Part shown: piece by piece, positions 38,072 through 46,755 of the stretch
How positions within the stretch are numbered: position 1 is the stretch's first letter
How the letters are laid out: each line of letters starts with the position of its first letter
NCBI GenBank assembly: GCA_017942165.1
Contig: JAGKSB010000005.1
Span: forward strand, 175,808 to 239,807
Direction: 5' to 3'
Length of the DNA: 64,000 nucleotides
From: Rhinopithecimicrobium faecis
GTDB lineage: Bacteria; Bacteroidota; Bacteroidia; Sphingobacteriales; Sphingobacteriaceae
Program-made: the position numbers and the translations under genes
The notes under the pieces: model-generated
What the model was told of the DNA's origin: nothing
Seen by the model: only the letters and a program-made list of their open reading frames with translations
The model's database searches: none

Positions 38072-38134
38072 TCTACACTTATTTTTTTAACATATGTAAA
38101 AAATATTCCAAGCTTTAATACCGACTTTTGGATT

Positions 38135-38464
38135 ATGAATTGGATATTATTAATTATTGGGGGCTTATTTGAAGTAGGCTTCACCACTTGTTTAGGAAAA
38201 GCAAAGGAAAATGTGGGATCATCGATGTACCTATGGTATGCAGGCTTTGTAATTTGCTTAATCTCAAGTATGCTCCTATTGATCAAAGCTACGCAAACTT
38301 TACCCTTAGGCACAGCCTATGCCGTATGGACAGGAATTGGCGCCGTGGGCACCGTATTAATGGGGATATTCTTCTTTAAAGAGTCTGCTGACTTCTGGCG
38401 TATATTCTTCATATTTACGCTGATTGCCTCGATTATAGGGCTTAAAGCAGTTTCTTCGCATTAA
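38135..38464 (+). CDS. Small multidrug resistance (SMR) family exporter, SugE/Gdx-like
   Basis: A 109-residue four-helix membrane protein. The conserved proton-coupling glutamate is in GGLFEVGFTTCLGKAK (Glu13), and the GTAYAVWTGIGAVGTVLMG signature is in helix 3. The FEVGF context and the Gly-rich helix 2-3 pattern are closer to the SugE/Gdx guanidinium exporter group than to EmrE, though the exact substrate cannot be settled by eye. It works as a dimer; being a single gene suggests a homodimer. It is downstream of the Crp/Fnr regulator. Confidence 0.88.
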   Translation: MNWILLIIGGLFEVGFTTCLGKAKENVGSSMYLWYAGFVICLISSMLLLIKATQTLPLGTAYAVWTGIGAVGTVLMGIFFFKESADFWRIFFIFTLIASIIGLKAVSSH

Positions 38465-38499
38465 TGTGCCGGAGCTGAAAAAAAACAACAAAATTTACT

Positions 38500-38507
38500 T
38501 ATTTTTG
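38500..38507 (+). promoter_or_regulatory. -7 element of prfA
   Basis: TATTTTTG matches TAnnTTTG and lies 60 nt before the prfA ATG at 38568. Confidence 0.45.
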
Positions 38508-38567
38508 TAGACTTATAATGTGCAGGCTAAAAAACCTTTGGCCTGAATTATTGAAGATTATACAAAT

Positions 38568-39641
38568 ATGTTAGAAAAATTACAGGCCATCAAAGAACGT
38601 TGGGACGAAGTGGAAGCTGAGTTAGGCAACCCCGATACCATCAAGGATATGAAACGTTTTGCTAAGTTAAATAAAGAATATAAAGACTTAGGAAAGATTG
38701 TGGATCAATACCTTATCTACAAAAATATGGTAAGCAATATTGACACGAATAAAGAGATTTTATCAACGGAAAAAGATCAGGAGCTTCGTGAGATGGCTAA
38801 GGAGGATTTAGACCTCTTATTAGGCCAGAAAGAGGAGAAAGAAGAAGAAATACGCTTAATGTTGATCCCTAAAGATCCCGAAGACGCCAAAAATGCTATT
38901 CTGGAGATTCGTGGCGGTTCAGGAGGTGATGAAGCGGCTTTATTTGCCGGCGATTTATACCGTATGTACACCCGTTATTTCGAAACTAAAGGTTGGAGAA
39001 ATGAAGTGATGGACGTTACTGAAGGAACTTCAGGCGGCTATAAAGAGGTTGTATTAAAAGTTATCGGTGACGATGTATATGGTCAATTAAAATATGAGTC
39101 AGGCGTACACCGTGTACAGCGTGTGCCCGATACGGAGACACAAGGCCGTGTACATACTTCCGCAGCATCCGTAGCGGTATTACCAGAAGCTGAAGAAGTC
39201 GACGTAGAATTGAACCCTGGAGACATTGAATTGCAAACATCCCGTTCCGGTGGTGCAGGTGGTCAAAACGTCAATAAGGTTGAAACGAAGGTTCAATTAA
39301 CGCACAAACCTTCGGGAATTGTTGTCGTTTGTCAAGTTGAACGCTCGCAATTAGCCAACCGTGAGCTTGCTATGGAGATGCTTCGAAGCAAATTATATGA
39401 GCTTGAAGTTCAGAAAAAGCATGGCGATACAGCAGCAAAAAGAAAAACGATGGTCTCCACAGGTGACCGTTCCGCAAAAGTGCGTACTTATAACTACCCA
39501 CAAGGCCGCGTAACAGAACATAGAATTGGAATGACTTTATATAATTTACCAGCGATTATGGATGGTGATATTCAGGGAATTATAGACGCATTACAGTTTG
39601 CTGAGAACGCAGAAAAGATGAAAGAAGGCACCGTAGAGTAA
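38568..39641 (+). CDS. prfA: Peptide chain release factor 1
   Basis: Recognises UAA and UAG and triggers peptide release. The 357-residue protein has the GGQ catalytic loop in [16 protein letters not shown], and the tripeptide stop-codon-recognition region of RF1 corresponds to the conserved region before it. The [26 protein letters not shown] segment and C-terminal [13 protein letters not shown] are diagnostic. It stands alone before the tRNA-Asp cluster. Confidence 0.96.
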   Translation: MLEKLQAIKERWDEVEAELGNPDTIKDMKRFAKLNKEYKDLGKIVDQYLIYKNMVSNIDTNKEILSTEKDQELREMAKEDLDLLLGQKEEKEEEIRLMLIPKDPEDAKNAILEIRGGSGGDEAALFAGDLYRMYTRYFETKGWRNEVMDVTEGTSGGYKEVVLKVIGDDVYGQLKYESGVHRVQRVPDTETQGRVHTSAASVAVLPEAEEVDVELNPGDIELQTSRSGGAGGQNVNKVETKVQLTHKPSGIVVVCQVERSQLANRELAMEMLRSKLYELEVQKKHGDTAAKRKTMVSTGDRSAKVRTYNYPQGRVTEHRIGMTLYNLPAIMDGDIQGIIDALQFAENAEKMKEGTVE

Positions 39642-39681
39642 GTTTTTTTTAATTTTTATTCGTTTTTTCAAATATAAGTTC

Positions 39682-39689
39682 TATATTTG
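39682..39689 (+). promoter_or_regulatory. -7 element of the tRNA-Asp cluster
   Basis: TATATTTG matches TAnnTTTG, 26 nt upstream of the first tRNA. Confidence 0.55.
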
Positions 39690-39714
39690 CAGACCTTCAA
39701 ACGAGAAGGTTATT

Positions 39715-39791
39715 GGTCCGGTAGTTCAGCTGGTTAGAATACATGCCTGTCACGCATGGGGTCGCGGGTTCGAGTCCCGTCCGGACCGCCA
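39715..39791 (+). tRNA. tRNA-Asp (GTC), copy 1, CCA encoded
   Basis: Cloverleaf with acceptor stem GGTCCGG/CCGGACC, anticodon loop CTGTCAC (anticodon GTC), TTCGAGT T-loop, discriminator G and encoded CCA. Confidence 0.97.
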
Positions 39792-39841
39792 ATACAAGTG
39801 AAGCGAAAGCTTCTTAGTTCTTTAAAATATTTAAAAATTTT

Positions 39842-39918
39842 GGTCCGGTAGTTCAGCTGGTTAGAATACATGCCTGTCACGCATGGGGTCGCGGGTTCGA
39901 GTCCCGTCCGGACCGCCA
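39842..39918 (+). tRNA. tRNA-Asp (GTC), copy 2, CCA encoded
   Basis: Identical to copy 1 across the mature sequence, with encoded CCA. Separated from it by a 50-bp spacer. Confidence 0.97.
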
Positions 39919-39942
39919 AATTTTTAAAAACGTATAATTTTA

Positions 39943-40016
39943 GGTCCGGTAGTTCAGCTGGTTAGAATACATGCCTGTCACGCATGGGGTCGCGGGTTCG
40001 AGTCCCGTCCGGACCG
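39943..40016 (+). tRNA. tRNA-Asp (GTC), copy 3, no encoded CCA
   Basis: Same mature sequence as copies 1 and 2, but the discriminator G is followed by CTA, so CCA must be added after processing. Confidence 0.97.
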
Positions 40017-40043
40017 CTAAAATTTATACAAACACATTCAAAC

Positions 40044-40117
40044 GGTCCGGTAGTTCAGCTGGTTAGAATACATGCCTGTCACGCATGGGGTCGCGGGTTC
40101 GAGTCCCGTCCGGACCG
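40044..40117 (+). tRNA. tRNA-Asp (GTC), copy 4, no encoded CCA
   Basis: Same mature sequence; followed by CTG rather than CCA. It is the last tRNA before a terminator. Confidence 0.97.
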
Positions 40118-40126
40118 CTGAAAAAC

Positions 40127-40160
40127 AAAAAGCTTTATCATCTCGATAAAGCTTTTTTTT
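40127..40160 (+). terminator. Terminator of the tRNA-Asp cluster
   Basis: Stem AAAAGCTTTATC/GATAAAGCTTTT with a 5-nt loop, followed by a long T run. Confidence 0.9.
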
Positions 40161-40222
40161 TGCCTTCCTATTTCTAGGGTAGATAAAACATTTTCCATAA
40201 AAAAACCTCCCCCATCTCAAGC

Positions 40223-40253
40223 TTGTTAAATTAGAAAAATAATAGTAGGTTTG
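40223..40253 (+). promoter_or_regulatory. Promoter of the ECF sigma factor gene
   Basis: TTG at 40223-40225, a 20-bp spacer and TAGGTTTG at 40246-40253 form a near-consensus housekeeping promoter. The leader to the GTG start at 40337 is about 80 nt. Confidence 0.65.
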
Positions 40254-40336
40254 ACTAGAGAAGTCCGGGATCCAATAGCCCGAAAAACAAAAAAAATTGT
40301 CCTTGGGTTACTATTAGTTATAAAACGTATTAATAG

Positions 40337-40906
40337 GTGAGTAAGATTAGCAGATCATTTACAATAGACAGCGACCAACATATTCTGGATGGTATACGCC
40401 GCGGAGATAGTGTAGCCTTAGATGCAATCTATAAGCTATATTACCCTTCTGTTGAGCATATGATTCTACAAAATAATGGAAGCCATGAAGAAGCACAAGA
40501 TATCTTTCAAGAGGCTGTAATCGTCCTCTATGACAAGGTTAGTTTAGGGAACTTTGAATTGACAAGTAAATTAAAGACTTTCCTTTACGCAGTAGCACGC
40601 AGACTTTGGTTAAAGCAACTGAATCGCGCAGGATTGTCCTACGCTGATATTAGTCAGTATGAAGATTCTCTAGCCGCCGATGATGATATCGAAAAGCATG
40701 AAGAGCTCGATTCGAAATTTGATAAAATGGAACAAGCCATGGAAAAGCTCGGAGAACCCTGCAAGACCATTCTGCAAGATTTCTATCTCCTTCAGCAATC
40801 TATGCAGGAAATTTGTGACAAATTTGGCTATACCAATGCCGATAACGCTAAAACTCAAAAATATAAATGCCTGCAAAGGCTAAAAAAACTATTTTTTACA
40901 TTATAA
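40337..40906 (+). CDS. ECF-type RNA polymerase sigma factor
   Basis: A 189-residue sigma-70 family protein with region 2 (DAIYKLYYPSVEHMILQNNGSHEEAQDIFQEAVIVLYDKV) and region 4 (EKLGEPCKTILQDFYLLQQSMQEICDKFGYTNADNAKTQKYKCLQRLKK). The initiation codon is GTG at 40337; no nearer ATG precedes region 2. The next gene starts 9 bp after the stop and encodes a membrane protein with an anti-sigma-like N terminus, the usual ECF arrangement. Its regulon cannot be read from the sequence. Confidence 0.9.
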   Translation: MSKISRSFTIDSDQHILDGIRRGDSVALDAIYKLYYPSVEHMILQNNGSHEEAQDIFQEAVIVLYDKVSLGNFELTSKLKTFLYAVARRLWLKQLNRAGLSYADISQYEDSLAADDDIEKHEELDSKFDKMEQAMEKLGEPCKTILQDFYLLQQSMQEICDKFGYTNADNAKTQKYKCLQRLKKLFFTL

Positions 40907-40915
40907 AACGCAGCT

Positions 40916-42085
40916 ATGAGACGCCTGAGTCAACAACAATTTTATGAACTCGCAGACCAATATCTTCGCAAGGAGCTAAACGATACCGATCGCCTAGCCT
41001 TCGAAGCATTTTGTGCTGAAAATCCGTCTTTTTCTGCTCAGCTTTCTCAACATAAAGAATTCATTAACCACATGCAGGCTACAAGCCGCCGTATGGACTT
41101 TAAAAGTCAATTAGCACTCTCCGCTAAGGAATTCCGTAAAACACAGGCTAAGGAGCTTAAAATAACAAAACAGACGCAGCTATCAACCGCTGCAGATGCC
41201 GATACCAAGGAAAGTCAATTACCGGGAGAGACAAAAGTTATTTCTATTTTAAATAGATATAAAATAAATTCATTTATCGCCGCCGCCGCAGTAGCCATTG
41301 TAGCTGTATTCTCCACCCTCTGGGTATCGGGCTATTATAAAACGCTCGAGAAAACAAGCTCCAACTATTCCGCTTTGAGACGAGAGATGAACACCGTTAG
41401 GAAAAATGTCAATGCCCATAACGTTGCCCTCCGGAATATTAACTCGAAGAAAGATGCCGATGTCAGCTCCAGCCACTACGGTGCTACTGGATTTATGGTT
41501 ACCAATGACGGCTATGTCGTTACCAACTTCCACGTAGTAAATGGCGCCGACTCCGTATACCTTCAAAATAATAAAGGCGATTCTTTTAAAGCATCCATTG
41601 TCTATACCGATGCCGACAAAGATTTAGCCATCTTATTTATAAAAGATCATAACTTCAAAGGCAGCAAAAATCTACCTTACACCTTTAAATCCGCAGCCTC
41701 TGAACTAGGGGAAGACATCTATACCATTGGTTTCCCAAGAGATGAAGCTGTCTATGGTCAAGGTTACCTAAGTTCTGCAACAGGATATGCTGGAGATACC
41801 GTGTCCTATCAAATTTCTATTCCTGTAAATCCCGGAAACTCCGGTGGACCTGTACTTGATAATAGAGGGAATGTAATTGGAATTATCTCGGGTAAGCAAA
41901 CCGGAATCGATGGTGCCGCCTTTGCCATAAAAACACAAACGCTCTTATCAGCTTTAAAAGATATCCCTACAGACTCCTTAAAAACAAAAATTGTGCTTAA
42001 CAAAAAGAATAATTTAAAAGGTCTCCCTAGAACAGAGCAAGTTAAGCACCTAAGAGACTATATCTATATGGTCAAAGTTTATTAA
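40916..42085 (+). CDS. Membrane-anchored trypsin-like serine protease with cytoplasmic anti-sigma-like N terminus
   Basis: A 389-residue single-pass protein. The N-terminal ~110 residues (RRLSQQQFYELADQYLRKELNDTDRLAFEAF) resemble the cytoplasmic anti-sigma part of proteins paired with ECF factors. One transmembrane helix spans ~117-140. The periplasmic part, from about 185, is an HtrA/S1C-type protease with the full triad His206 (VTNFHVVNG), Asp236 (DKDLAIL) and Ser309 (NPGNSGGPV). There is no PDZ domain. It lies 9 bp after the sigma factor gene. A role in sensing envelope damage and releasing the sigma factor is inference from this pairing; no other anti-sigma gene is adjacent. Confidence 0.87.
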   Translation: MRRLSQQQFYELADQYLRKELNDTDRLAFEAFCAENPSFSAQLSQHKEFINHMQATSRRMDFKSQLALSAKEFRKTQAKELKITKQTQLSTAADADTKESQLPGETKVISILNRYKINSFIAAAAVAIVAVFSTLWVSGYYKTLEKTSSNYSALRREMNTVRKNVNAHNVALRNINSKKDADVSSSHYGATGFMVTNDGYVVTNFHVVNGADSVYLQNNKGDSFKASIVYTDADKDLAILFIKDHNFKGSKNLPYTFKSAASELGEDIYTIGFPRDEAVYGQGYLSSATGYAGDTVSYQISIPVNPGNSGGPVLDNRGNVIGIISGKQTGIDGAAFAIKTQTLLSALKDIPTDSLKTKIVLNKKNNLKGLPRTEQVKHLRDYIYMVKVY

Positions 42086-42105
42086 TAAATCAATATTTAA
42101 ATATA

Positions 42106-42137
42106 AAAAAAGGAAGTCCATGGACTTCCTTTTTTTA
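42106..42137. terminator. Bidirectional terminator between serine protease and peroxiredoxin genes
   Basis: A perfect palindrome AAAGGAAGTCCA/TGGACTTCCTTT with A run on the left and T run on the right serves both converging genes. Confidence 0.88.
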
Positions 42138-42158
42138 TATACTATAGTTTGTTAAAAC

Positions 42159-42794
42159 CTATTTATTAGGCTGTGGTGTCGTTCTTAAATAAGTCTTTAT
42201 CTCTGTAAATCCTTTCGGGAATTTAGCAGGAATGTCTGCTGTAGCAACGGTATTGGAAACGATGACATCCTGCCCATCCTCCCAGTCTGCCGGGGTAGCT
42301 ACGGGAAAACTTGCCGAAAGCTGTAAAGAATCAATTACACGCAGAATTTCTGTAAAGTTACGTCCTGTGGAAGCGGGATATGTCAGCGTTAATTTCACCT
42401 TTCTATCAGGGCCGATTATAAATACAGAACGTACCGTTAATGTCGCGCTCGCATTGGGATGAATCATATCATATAACTCCGAAATATGACGATCTTCGTC
42501 GGCTATAATCGGGAACTCTACCGTAGTATGTTGTGTCTCATTAATATCATTTACCCAAGCTAAATGATCTGCTAAGGGATCCACAGATAAGGCTAATACC
42601 TTAACTCCCCTTTTATCAAATTCGCCCTTCAACTGCGCTGTCCGCCCTAATTCTGTCGTACATACCGGTGTATAATCCGAAGGATGGGAAAATAATAATG
42701 CCCAGCTCCCTGCTGTATATTCGTAGAAATCGATCTCTCCGACTGTAGTCTGCGCTTTGAAATTCGGCGCATCATCTCCTAATCTTAATGACAT
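42159..42794 (-). CDS. 1-Cys type peroxiredoxin (Prx6/AhpC-TSA family)
   Basis: A thiol peroxidase of 211 residues. The peroxidatic cysteine is Cys45 in SDYTPVCTTELG, with the supporting catalytic Thr42; no resolving cysteine is present elsewhere in the protein, as in the Prx6 group. The C-terminal arm NFTEILRVIDSLQLSASFPVATPADW is also characteristic of Prx6. It reduces hydrogen and organic peroxides in the cytoplasm. Single gene; its terminator is shared with the protease gene. Confidence 0.93.
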   Translation of the reverse strand: MSLRLGDDAPNFKAQTTVGEIDFYEYTAGSWALLFSHPSDYTPVCTTELGRTAQLKGEFDKRGVKVLALSVDPLADHLAWVNDINETQHTTVEFPIIADEDRHISELYDMIHPNASATLTVRSVFIIGPDRKVKLTLTYPASTGRNFTEILRVIDSLQLSASFPVATPADWEDGQDVIVSNTVATADIPAKFPKGFTEIKTYLRTTPQPNK

Positions 42795-42952
42795 AATACT
42801 CAGTTTTAGTAATGAATTAAACTATTTACTCTACAAAGATAGTAGATTATTTTTTTATTCCTTACACATTCCATAAATTATTTTTTAATACTATGCATAC
42901 ATAGTATATTTTGGTATATTTACGTAGTTATCCACTTATAAACAAAACCTTT

Positions 42953-44095
42953 ATGAACTTTAATCTGAGCGAAGAGCATCAAATGATCCAACAGGCAGCA
43001 AAAGATTTTGCAGAACAAGAATTAAAAGCGGGCGTTATCGAGCGGGATGAAAAAGCGGAATTTCCTTACGATGCCGTTAAGAAAATGGGTGAACTAGGAT
43101 TTATGGGCATGATGATTCCGGAGTCCTACGGGGGAGCAGGATTAGACTGCCTAGCTTATACCTTAGTCTTAGAAGAGATTGCGAAAATAGATGCTTCTGC
43201 AGCCGTTATTATGTCGGCACATAATTCGTTAGTATGCTATGGCTTATATGAGTTTGGCACAGAAAATCAAAAACAGCAATTCTTACGCCCCTTAGCATCG
43301 GGGCAAAAGCTTGGAGCCTTCGCCCTCTCAGAACCTGAAGCAGGATCCGATGCCACCTCACAACATACCCATGCCCTGGATATGGGAGATCATTACTTAT
43401 TAAATGGTACGAAGAATTGGATTACCAATGGTGGAAATGCAGACTTTTACCTTGTAATTGCGCAAACGGATATTAGTAAAGGCCATAAAGGGATAAATGC
43501 TTTTATCGTGGAGAAAGGTACTGCAGGCTTTGAAATAGGCCCTAAGGAGAATAAATTAGGCATCCGTAGCTCGGACACCCATTCGCTACTATTCACCGAT
43601 GTGAAGGTACCTAAGGAAAATAGAATTGGCGCAGATGGATTTGGATTTAAATGTGCTATGCAAACCTTAGATGGAGGAAGGATAGGAATTGCTGCCCAAG
43701 CGTTAGGGATTGCTGCGGGAGCCTATGACCTAGCTTTAGCCTACTCCAAAGCGCGTAAGACCTTTGGGAAGCCTATCTCCGAACATCAGGCGATACAATT
43801 TAAACTGGCAGATATGGAAGTGGAGATTGAAGCTGCACGCCTACTCACCCGCAAGGCGGCATGGCTAAAAGATAGCCATCAGCCCTACAGCAAAGAAGCG
43901 GCTATGGCCAAGCTATTTGCCTCTGAAGTAGCCATGAAGACAACTATTGAAGCGATCCAAGTGCACGGTGGCTATGGCTACGTGAAAGAATATCATGTGG
44001 AGCGCTTAATGCGTGATGCGAAGATTACGCAGATTTATGAGGGAACATCAGAAATTCAACGCTTAGTAATAGCGCGTGAAATACTACGTGCTTAG
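42953..44095 (+). CDS. Acyl-CoA dehydrogenase
   Basis: A flavoprotein oxidising short-chain acyl-CoA in beta-oxidation or amino-acid breakdown. From the ATG at 42953 (MNFNLSEEHQMIQQAAKDFAEQEL) it has 380 residues. Domain order: helical N-terminal, the central beta domain with FALSEPEAGSDATSQ and NGTKNWITNGG, and the C-terminal helical domain with AFGKPI-like RKTFGKPISEHQAIQFKLADM, IQVHGGYGYVKEYHVERLMRDAKI, and the catalytic Glu in QIYEGTSEIQR. The frame extends 14 codons upstream to 42911 with no family support. Alone in its orientation; chain-length preference is not decidable, though resemblance is to butyryl-CoA dehydrogenase. Confidence 0.93.
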   Translation: MNFNLSEEHQMIQQAAKDFAEQELKAGVIERDEKAEFPYDAVKKMGELGFMGMMIPESYGGAGLDCLAYTLVLEEIAKIDASAAVIMSAHNSLVCYGLYEFGTENQKQQFLRPLASGQKLGAFALSEPEAGSDATSQHTHALDMGDHYLLNGTKNWITNGGNADFYLVIAQTDISKGHKGINAFIVEKGTAGFEIGPKENKLGIRSSDTHSLLFTDVKVPKENRIGADGFGFKCAMQTLDGGRIGIAAQALGIAAGAYDLALAYSKARKTFGKPISEHQAIQFKLADMEVEIEAARLLTRKAAWLKDSHQPYSKEAAMAKLFASEVAMKTTIEAIQVHGGYGYVKEYHVERLMRDAKITQIYEGTSEIQRLVIAREILRA

Positions 44096-44119
44096 TCACG
44101 CTGAAAAAGCATTTTCAAT

Positions 44120-44153
44120 AAACTAAAAAAGACTTTAGAGAAGTCTTTTTTAG
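44120..44153. terminator. Terminator after the acyl-CoA dehydrogenase gene
   Basis: Stem CTAAAAAAGACTT...AAGTCTTTTTTAG, short loop, T run on the plus strand and A run on the other side, so both directions could use it. Confidence 0.8.
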
Positions 44154-44170
44154 TTGCTATAGCAGGCATA

Positions 44171-44275
44171 CTACGTTATGAAATGCTCCCAATTGAGGAG
44201 TAATGATAGCAATAGTATGGTGATCAAACCGAAAATAAAAATTTGGGACCAAGATGTTTTTTTTACCTGATTCAT
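44171..44275 (-). CDS. Predicted small single-pass membrane peptide (34 residues)
   Basis: A short frame not usually annotated: it starts at an ATG with AGGAG about 7 nt upstream, rare in this window, and encodes MNQVKKTSWSQ, then a hydrophobic helix IFIFGLITILLLSLLL and a short NWEHFIT tail. The composition (positive N terminus, one transmembrane stretch) is that of a membrane-inserted micropeptide. It lies in a 253-bp gap between the acyl-CoA dehydrogenase gene and proA. Expression is not proven; I rate it as probable. Confidence 0.5.
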   Translation of the reverse strand: MNQVKKTSWSQIFIFGLITILLLSLLLNWEHFIT

Positions 44276-44348
44276 GGATGCTCCTTTCTTTTAAGTTTAT
44301 ACTTAAATATACGCTAAAAGATTGTAAGCACCCGAAAAAAGGGCCTCC

Positions 44349-45596
44349 TTATCTTATTTGACCATTTCCTGTAACAAACCATTTTTCCGTGACTAACTTT
44401 TCCAGCGCAAAAGGCCCACGCGCATGTAATTTTTGTGTAGATATGCCAATTTCTGCCCCCAGACCGAACTCCCCACCATCGGTGAAACGTGTGGAAGCAT
44501 TTGTGTAAACTGCCGCAGCATCCACATCATTCATAAAGTCTGAAATATTGGATGCATCTGCGGAAATGATGCACTCGGAATGCTTGGAAGAGTAGCATGC
44601 AATATGTGCCAAGGCTTCAGCTAAGTCATCAACCACGCTTACGGAGCATTTCAGGGAAAGGAACTCTCTGCCATAATCTGCTTCTGAAGCCTCTTGCAAA
44701 TAGGGATAGCTACACTTCTTAAAAAAGAGGTAAGCGCGTGGATCAGCGAAGACTTCAATAGAAGCCTCCTTAAAAGGCGTAACAAGTAAGTTTATAAAAT
44801 CTTCAAGGACCGCGCTATGCACTAAAATAGTGTCCAAAGCATTGCATACCGAAGGTCTACTAATCTTCGCATTAGCAACAATAGCCACCGCCTTAGAAAG
44901 ATCTGCAGTAGCATCAACAAATGTATGACATACCCCTGCCCCTGTTTCTATGACGGGTACTTTAGCATGCTGACGAACATAATCTATAAGTGACTGAGAG
45001 CCACGCGGGATAATAATATCCACATATTTCGTGGCTGTGAGCAACTCCATGACAAACTTCCGATCTGCAGGAAGCAATTGTACTATTAATGGGTTTACAC
45101 CAGCTTTACGAAGCGCCTCTTGGATGATGTGTACGAGGATCGTATTGGTATTAAAAGCATCCGTTCCACCACGCAACAAACATACATTGCCCGATTGCAA
45201 ACATAGTGCGGCAACATCGATGGTGACATTTGGCCTCGATTCATAGATTACGGCAACAACGCCTAAAGCTACTGTCATCTTACGCAGAAGGAGCCCATTG
45301 TCAAGTTTCCGATCCACGATCAGCTGCCCTGTGGGATCAGGTAGCTCCGCAATAGCGCGTACTGCATCTGCTAACCCTTCAATACGTGGGGCATCGAGTA
45401 GTAGCCTATCTACTTTGGGATCCTGGGGATCCATCTTAGCGAGATCTAGCGCGTTAGCGGCTATTATCTCCTGCTGCTGCTCCCTAAGACCTGTAGACAA
45501 GGCTGTTAATATTGATTTCTTCGTGACGGCTGTAAGTCGTTGTACAGCTTTTTTTGCTGCCTGTGCAGCTTTTAGTTGTTCAGTGATATGCTCCAT
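44349..45596 (-). CDS. proA: Glutamate-5-semialdehyde dehydrogenase (gamma-glutamyl phosphate reductase)
   Basis: Second enzyme of proline synthesis: reduces gamma-glutamyl phosphate to glutamate semialdehyde with NADPH. The catalytic cysteine is in SRPSVCNALDTILVH, and the family features YESRPNVTIDVAALCLQSGNVCLLRGGTDAFNTN and IIPRGSQSLIDYVRQHAKVPVIETGAGVCHTFVD are all present. Length 415 is standard. It follows proB by 44 bp on the same strand, so the pair is one transcription unit. Confidence 0.96.
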   Translation of the reverse strand: MEHITEQLKAAQAAKKAVQRLTAVTKKSILTALSTGLREQQQEIIAANALDLAKMDPQDPKVDRLLLDAPRIEGLADAVRAIAELPDPTGQLIVDRKLDNGLLLRKMTVALGVVAVIYESRPNVTIDVAALCLQSGNVCLLRGGTDAFNTNTILVHIIQEALRKAGVNPLIVQLLPADRKFVMELLTATKYVDIIIPRGSQSLIDYVRQHAKVPVIETGAGVCHTFVDATADLSKAVAIVANAKISRPSVCNALDTILVHSAVLEDFINLLVTPFKEASIEVFADPRAYLFFKKCSYPYLQEASEADYGREFLSLKCSVSVVDDLAEALAHIACYSSKHSECIISADASNISDFMNDVDAAAVYTNASTRFTDGGEFGLGAEIGISTQKLHARGPFALEKLVTEKWFVTGNGQIR

Positions 45597-45640
45597 AATA
45601 AGTGGATTGATACGGATGATGTGTAAGGAGGCAGATGCGC

Positions 45641-46672
45641 TTAAAGTAAGACGATATCATCCGCATGGGCTACTTCAATATTCTTAAGGTTCATTCCTTT
45701 TAGGGACCGAGAATCTACCTTCGCCTTTGCGACAGCCAGGATATGCTTATCAGGACCAAGAATATGGAATACCTCCCCCGATTCAAAATCAGTAATAATG
45801 GCTTCAATACCTACCGCTAAGAGGCTATTGCGATCTAGGAGAGCCTGCTCGGCACCACGGTCTATCTGCACTTCCCCACGAATTAGGGAACCCGAAGCTA
45901 ACCATTTATTACGGGAGGAAACTTTTTTTACTTGACGCACACACAGGGTCCCCGTCTGCGCCTGCACAGCTTTCAGGATGGCATTCTCAGTTTCCATGGA
46001 GTATATTACGGCTTGAATACCTAAAAGATTAGCCAGCCTTGCGAAATTTAATTTTGAGGTCATGCCCCCCAGCCCCACGGATGACTTGTCCGTACGTGCT
46101 AAAGATAAAGCGGCTTTATCTATGACCTCGATACGAGGGATAACTTGGTTATTAGCATCTAGCACACCAGGTACAGAGGTTGTAAATAAAATAGTCTCGG
46201 CGCCAAAACCGACCGCGATTAAGGTGGCCAGTTCATCGTTGTCGGAAAACTTCAGCTCTTTATTGGAGACGACATCATTCTCATTCGCTACAGGAATAAT
46301 ATTATTCTTCCAGAGCTCCTCATAAGTTTGCTTCAGCTGTAGGAATTGATGCCTATTAGCAAAGTGCTGGCGCTCACATAGGCTCTGTGCTAATGCAATC
46401 TTAAAAGGTTTGAAATAGGTACTGTAAGTGCCCAATAACAAGGGATTCCCGATGGCCGCAGCGGCTTTTCGCTCCGCCAGGGTACCGCCATAATTGGGGA
46501 GAAACTTCTTGCCTGCAGCAACTGCACCCGAAGATACAATGACAATATTAAATCGTTGTTGTAATTGAGCTACCTGTCGGGCAATTTCTAACACAATGCG
46601 TTCATCAATATCACCCACCGTATTGGTGATCGATGCAGATCCGAATTTAATAACAAGAATAGGTTTTTTCAT
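45641..46672 (-). CDS. proB: Glutamate 5-kinase
   Basis: First step of proline synthesis, phosphorylating glutamate. An amino-acid kinase domain (KPILVIKFGSASIT, VIVSSGAVAAGKK, IPVANENDVVS, FSDNDELATLIAV, GLGGMTSKL) is followed from about residue 255 by a PUA domain (SGSLIRGEVQIDRGAEQALL ... IITDFESGEVFHILGP). At 343 residues it is the full two-domain form. I take the ATG at 46672 as start; a TTG two codons earlier is also in frame. It forms an operon with proA, the usual arrangement. Confidence 0.95.
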   Translation of the reverse strand: MKKPILVIKFGSASITNTVGDIDERIVLEIARQVAQLQQRFNIVIVSSGAVAAGKKFLPNYGGTLAERKAAAAIGNPLLLGTYSTYFKPFKIALAQSLCERQHFANRHQFLQLKQTYEELWKNNIIPVANENDVVSNKELKFSDNDELATLIAVGFGAETILFTTSVPGVLDANNQVIPRIEVIDKAALSLARTDKSSVGLGGMTSKLNFARLANLLGIQAVIYSMETENAILKAVQAQTGTLCVRQVKKVSSRNKWLASGSLIRGEVQIDRGAEQALLDRNSLLAVGIEAIITDFESGEVFHILGPDKHILAVAKAKVDSRSLKGMNLKNIEVAHADDIVLL

Positions 46673-46755
46673 TTTCAATCTCTAGTCGTTAAAGCTAGCA
46701 TAATTTTTAATGAAAATGGTCATTTTATAAACAAATATTGTCTAAAACAACCCCT

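Noticed and set aside
39734..40220. Minus-strand frames encoding a repeated RTGLEPATPCVTGMYS-type protein
   Set aside because: They lie antisense to the four tRNA-Asp genes; this translated tRNA sequence is a well-known false protein annotation.
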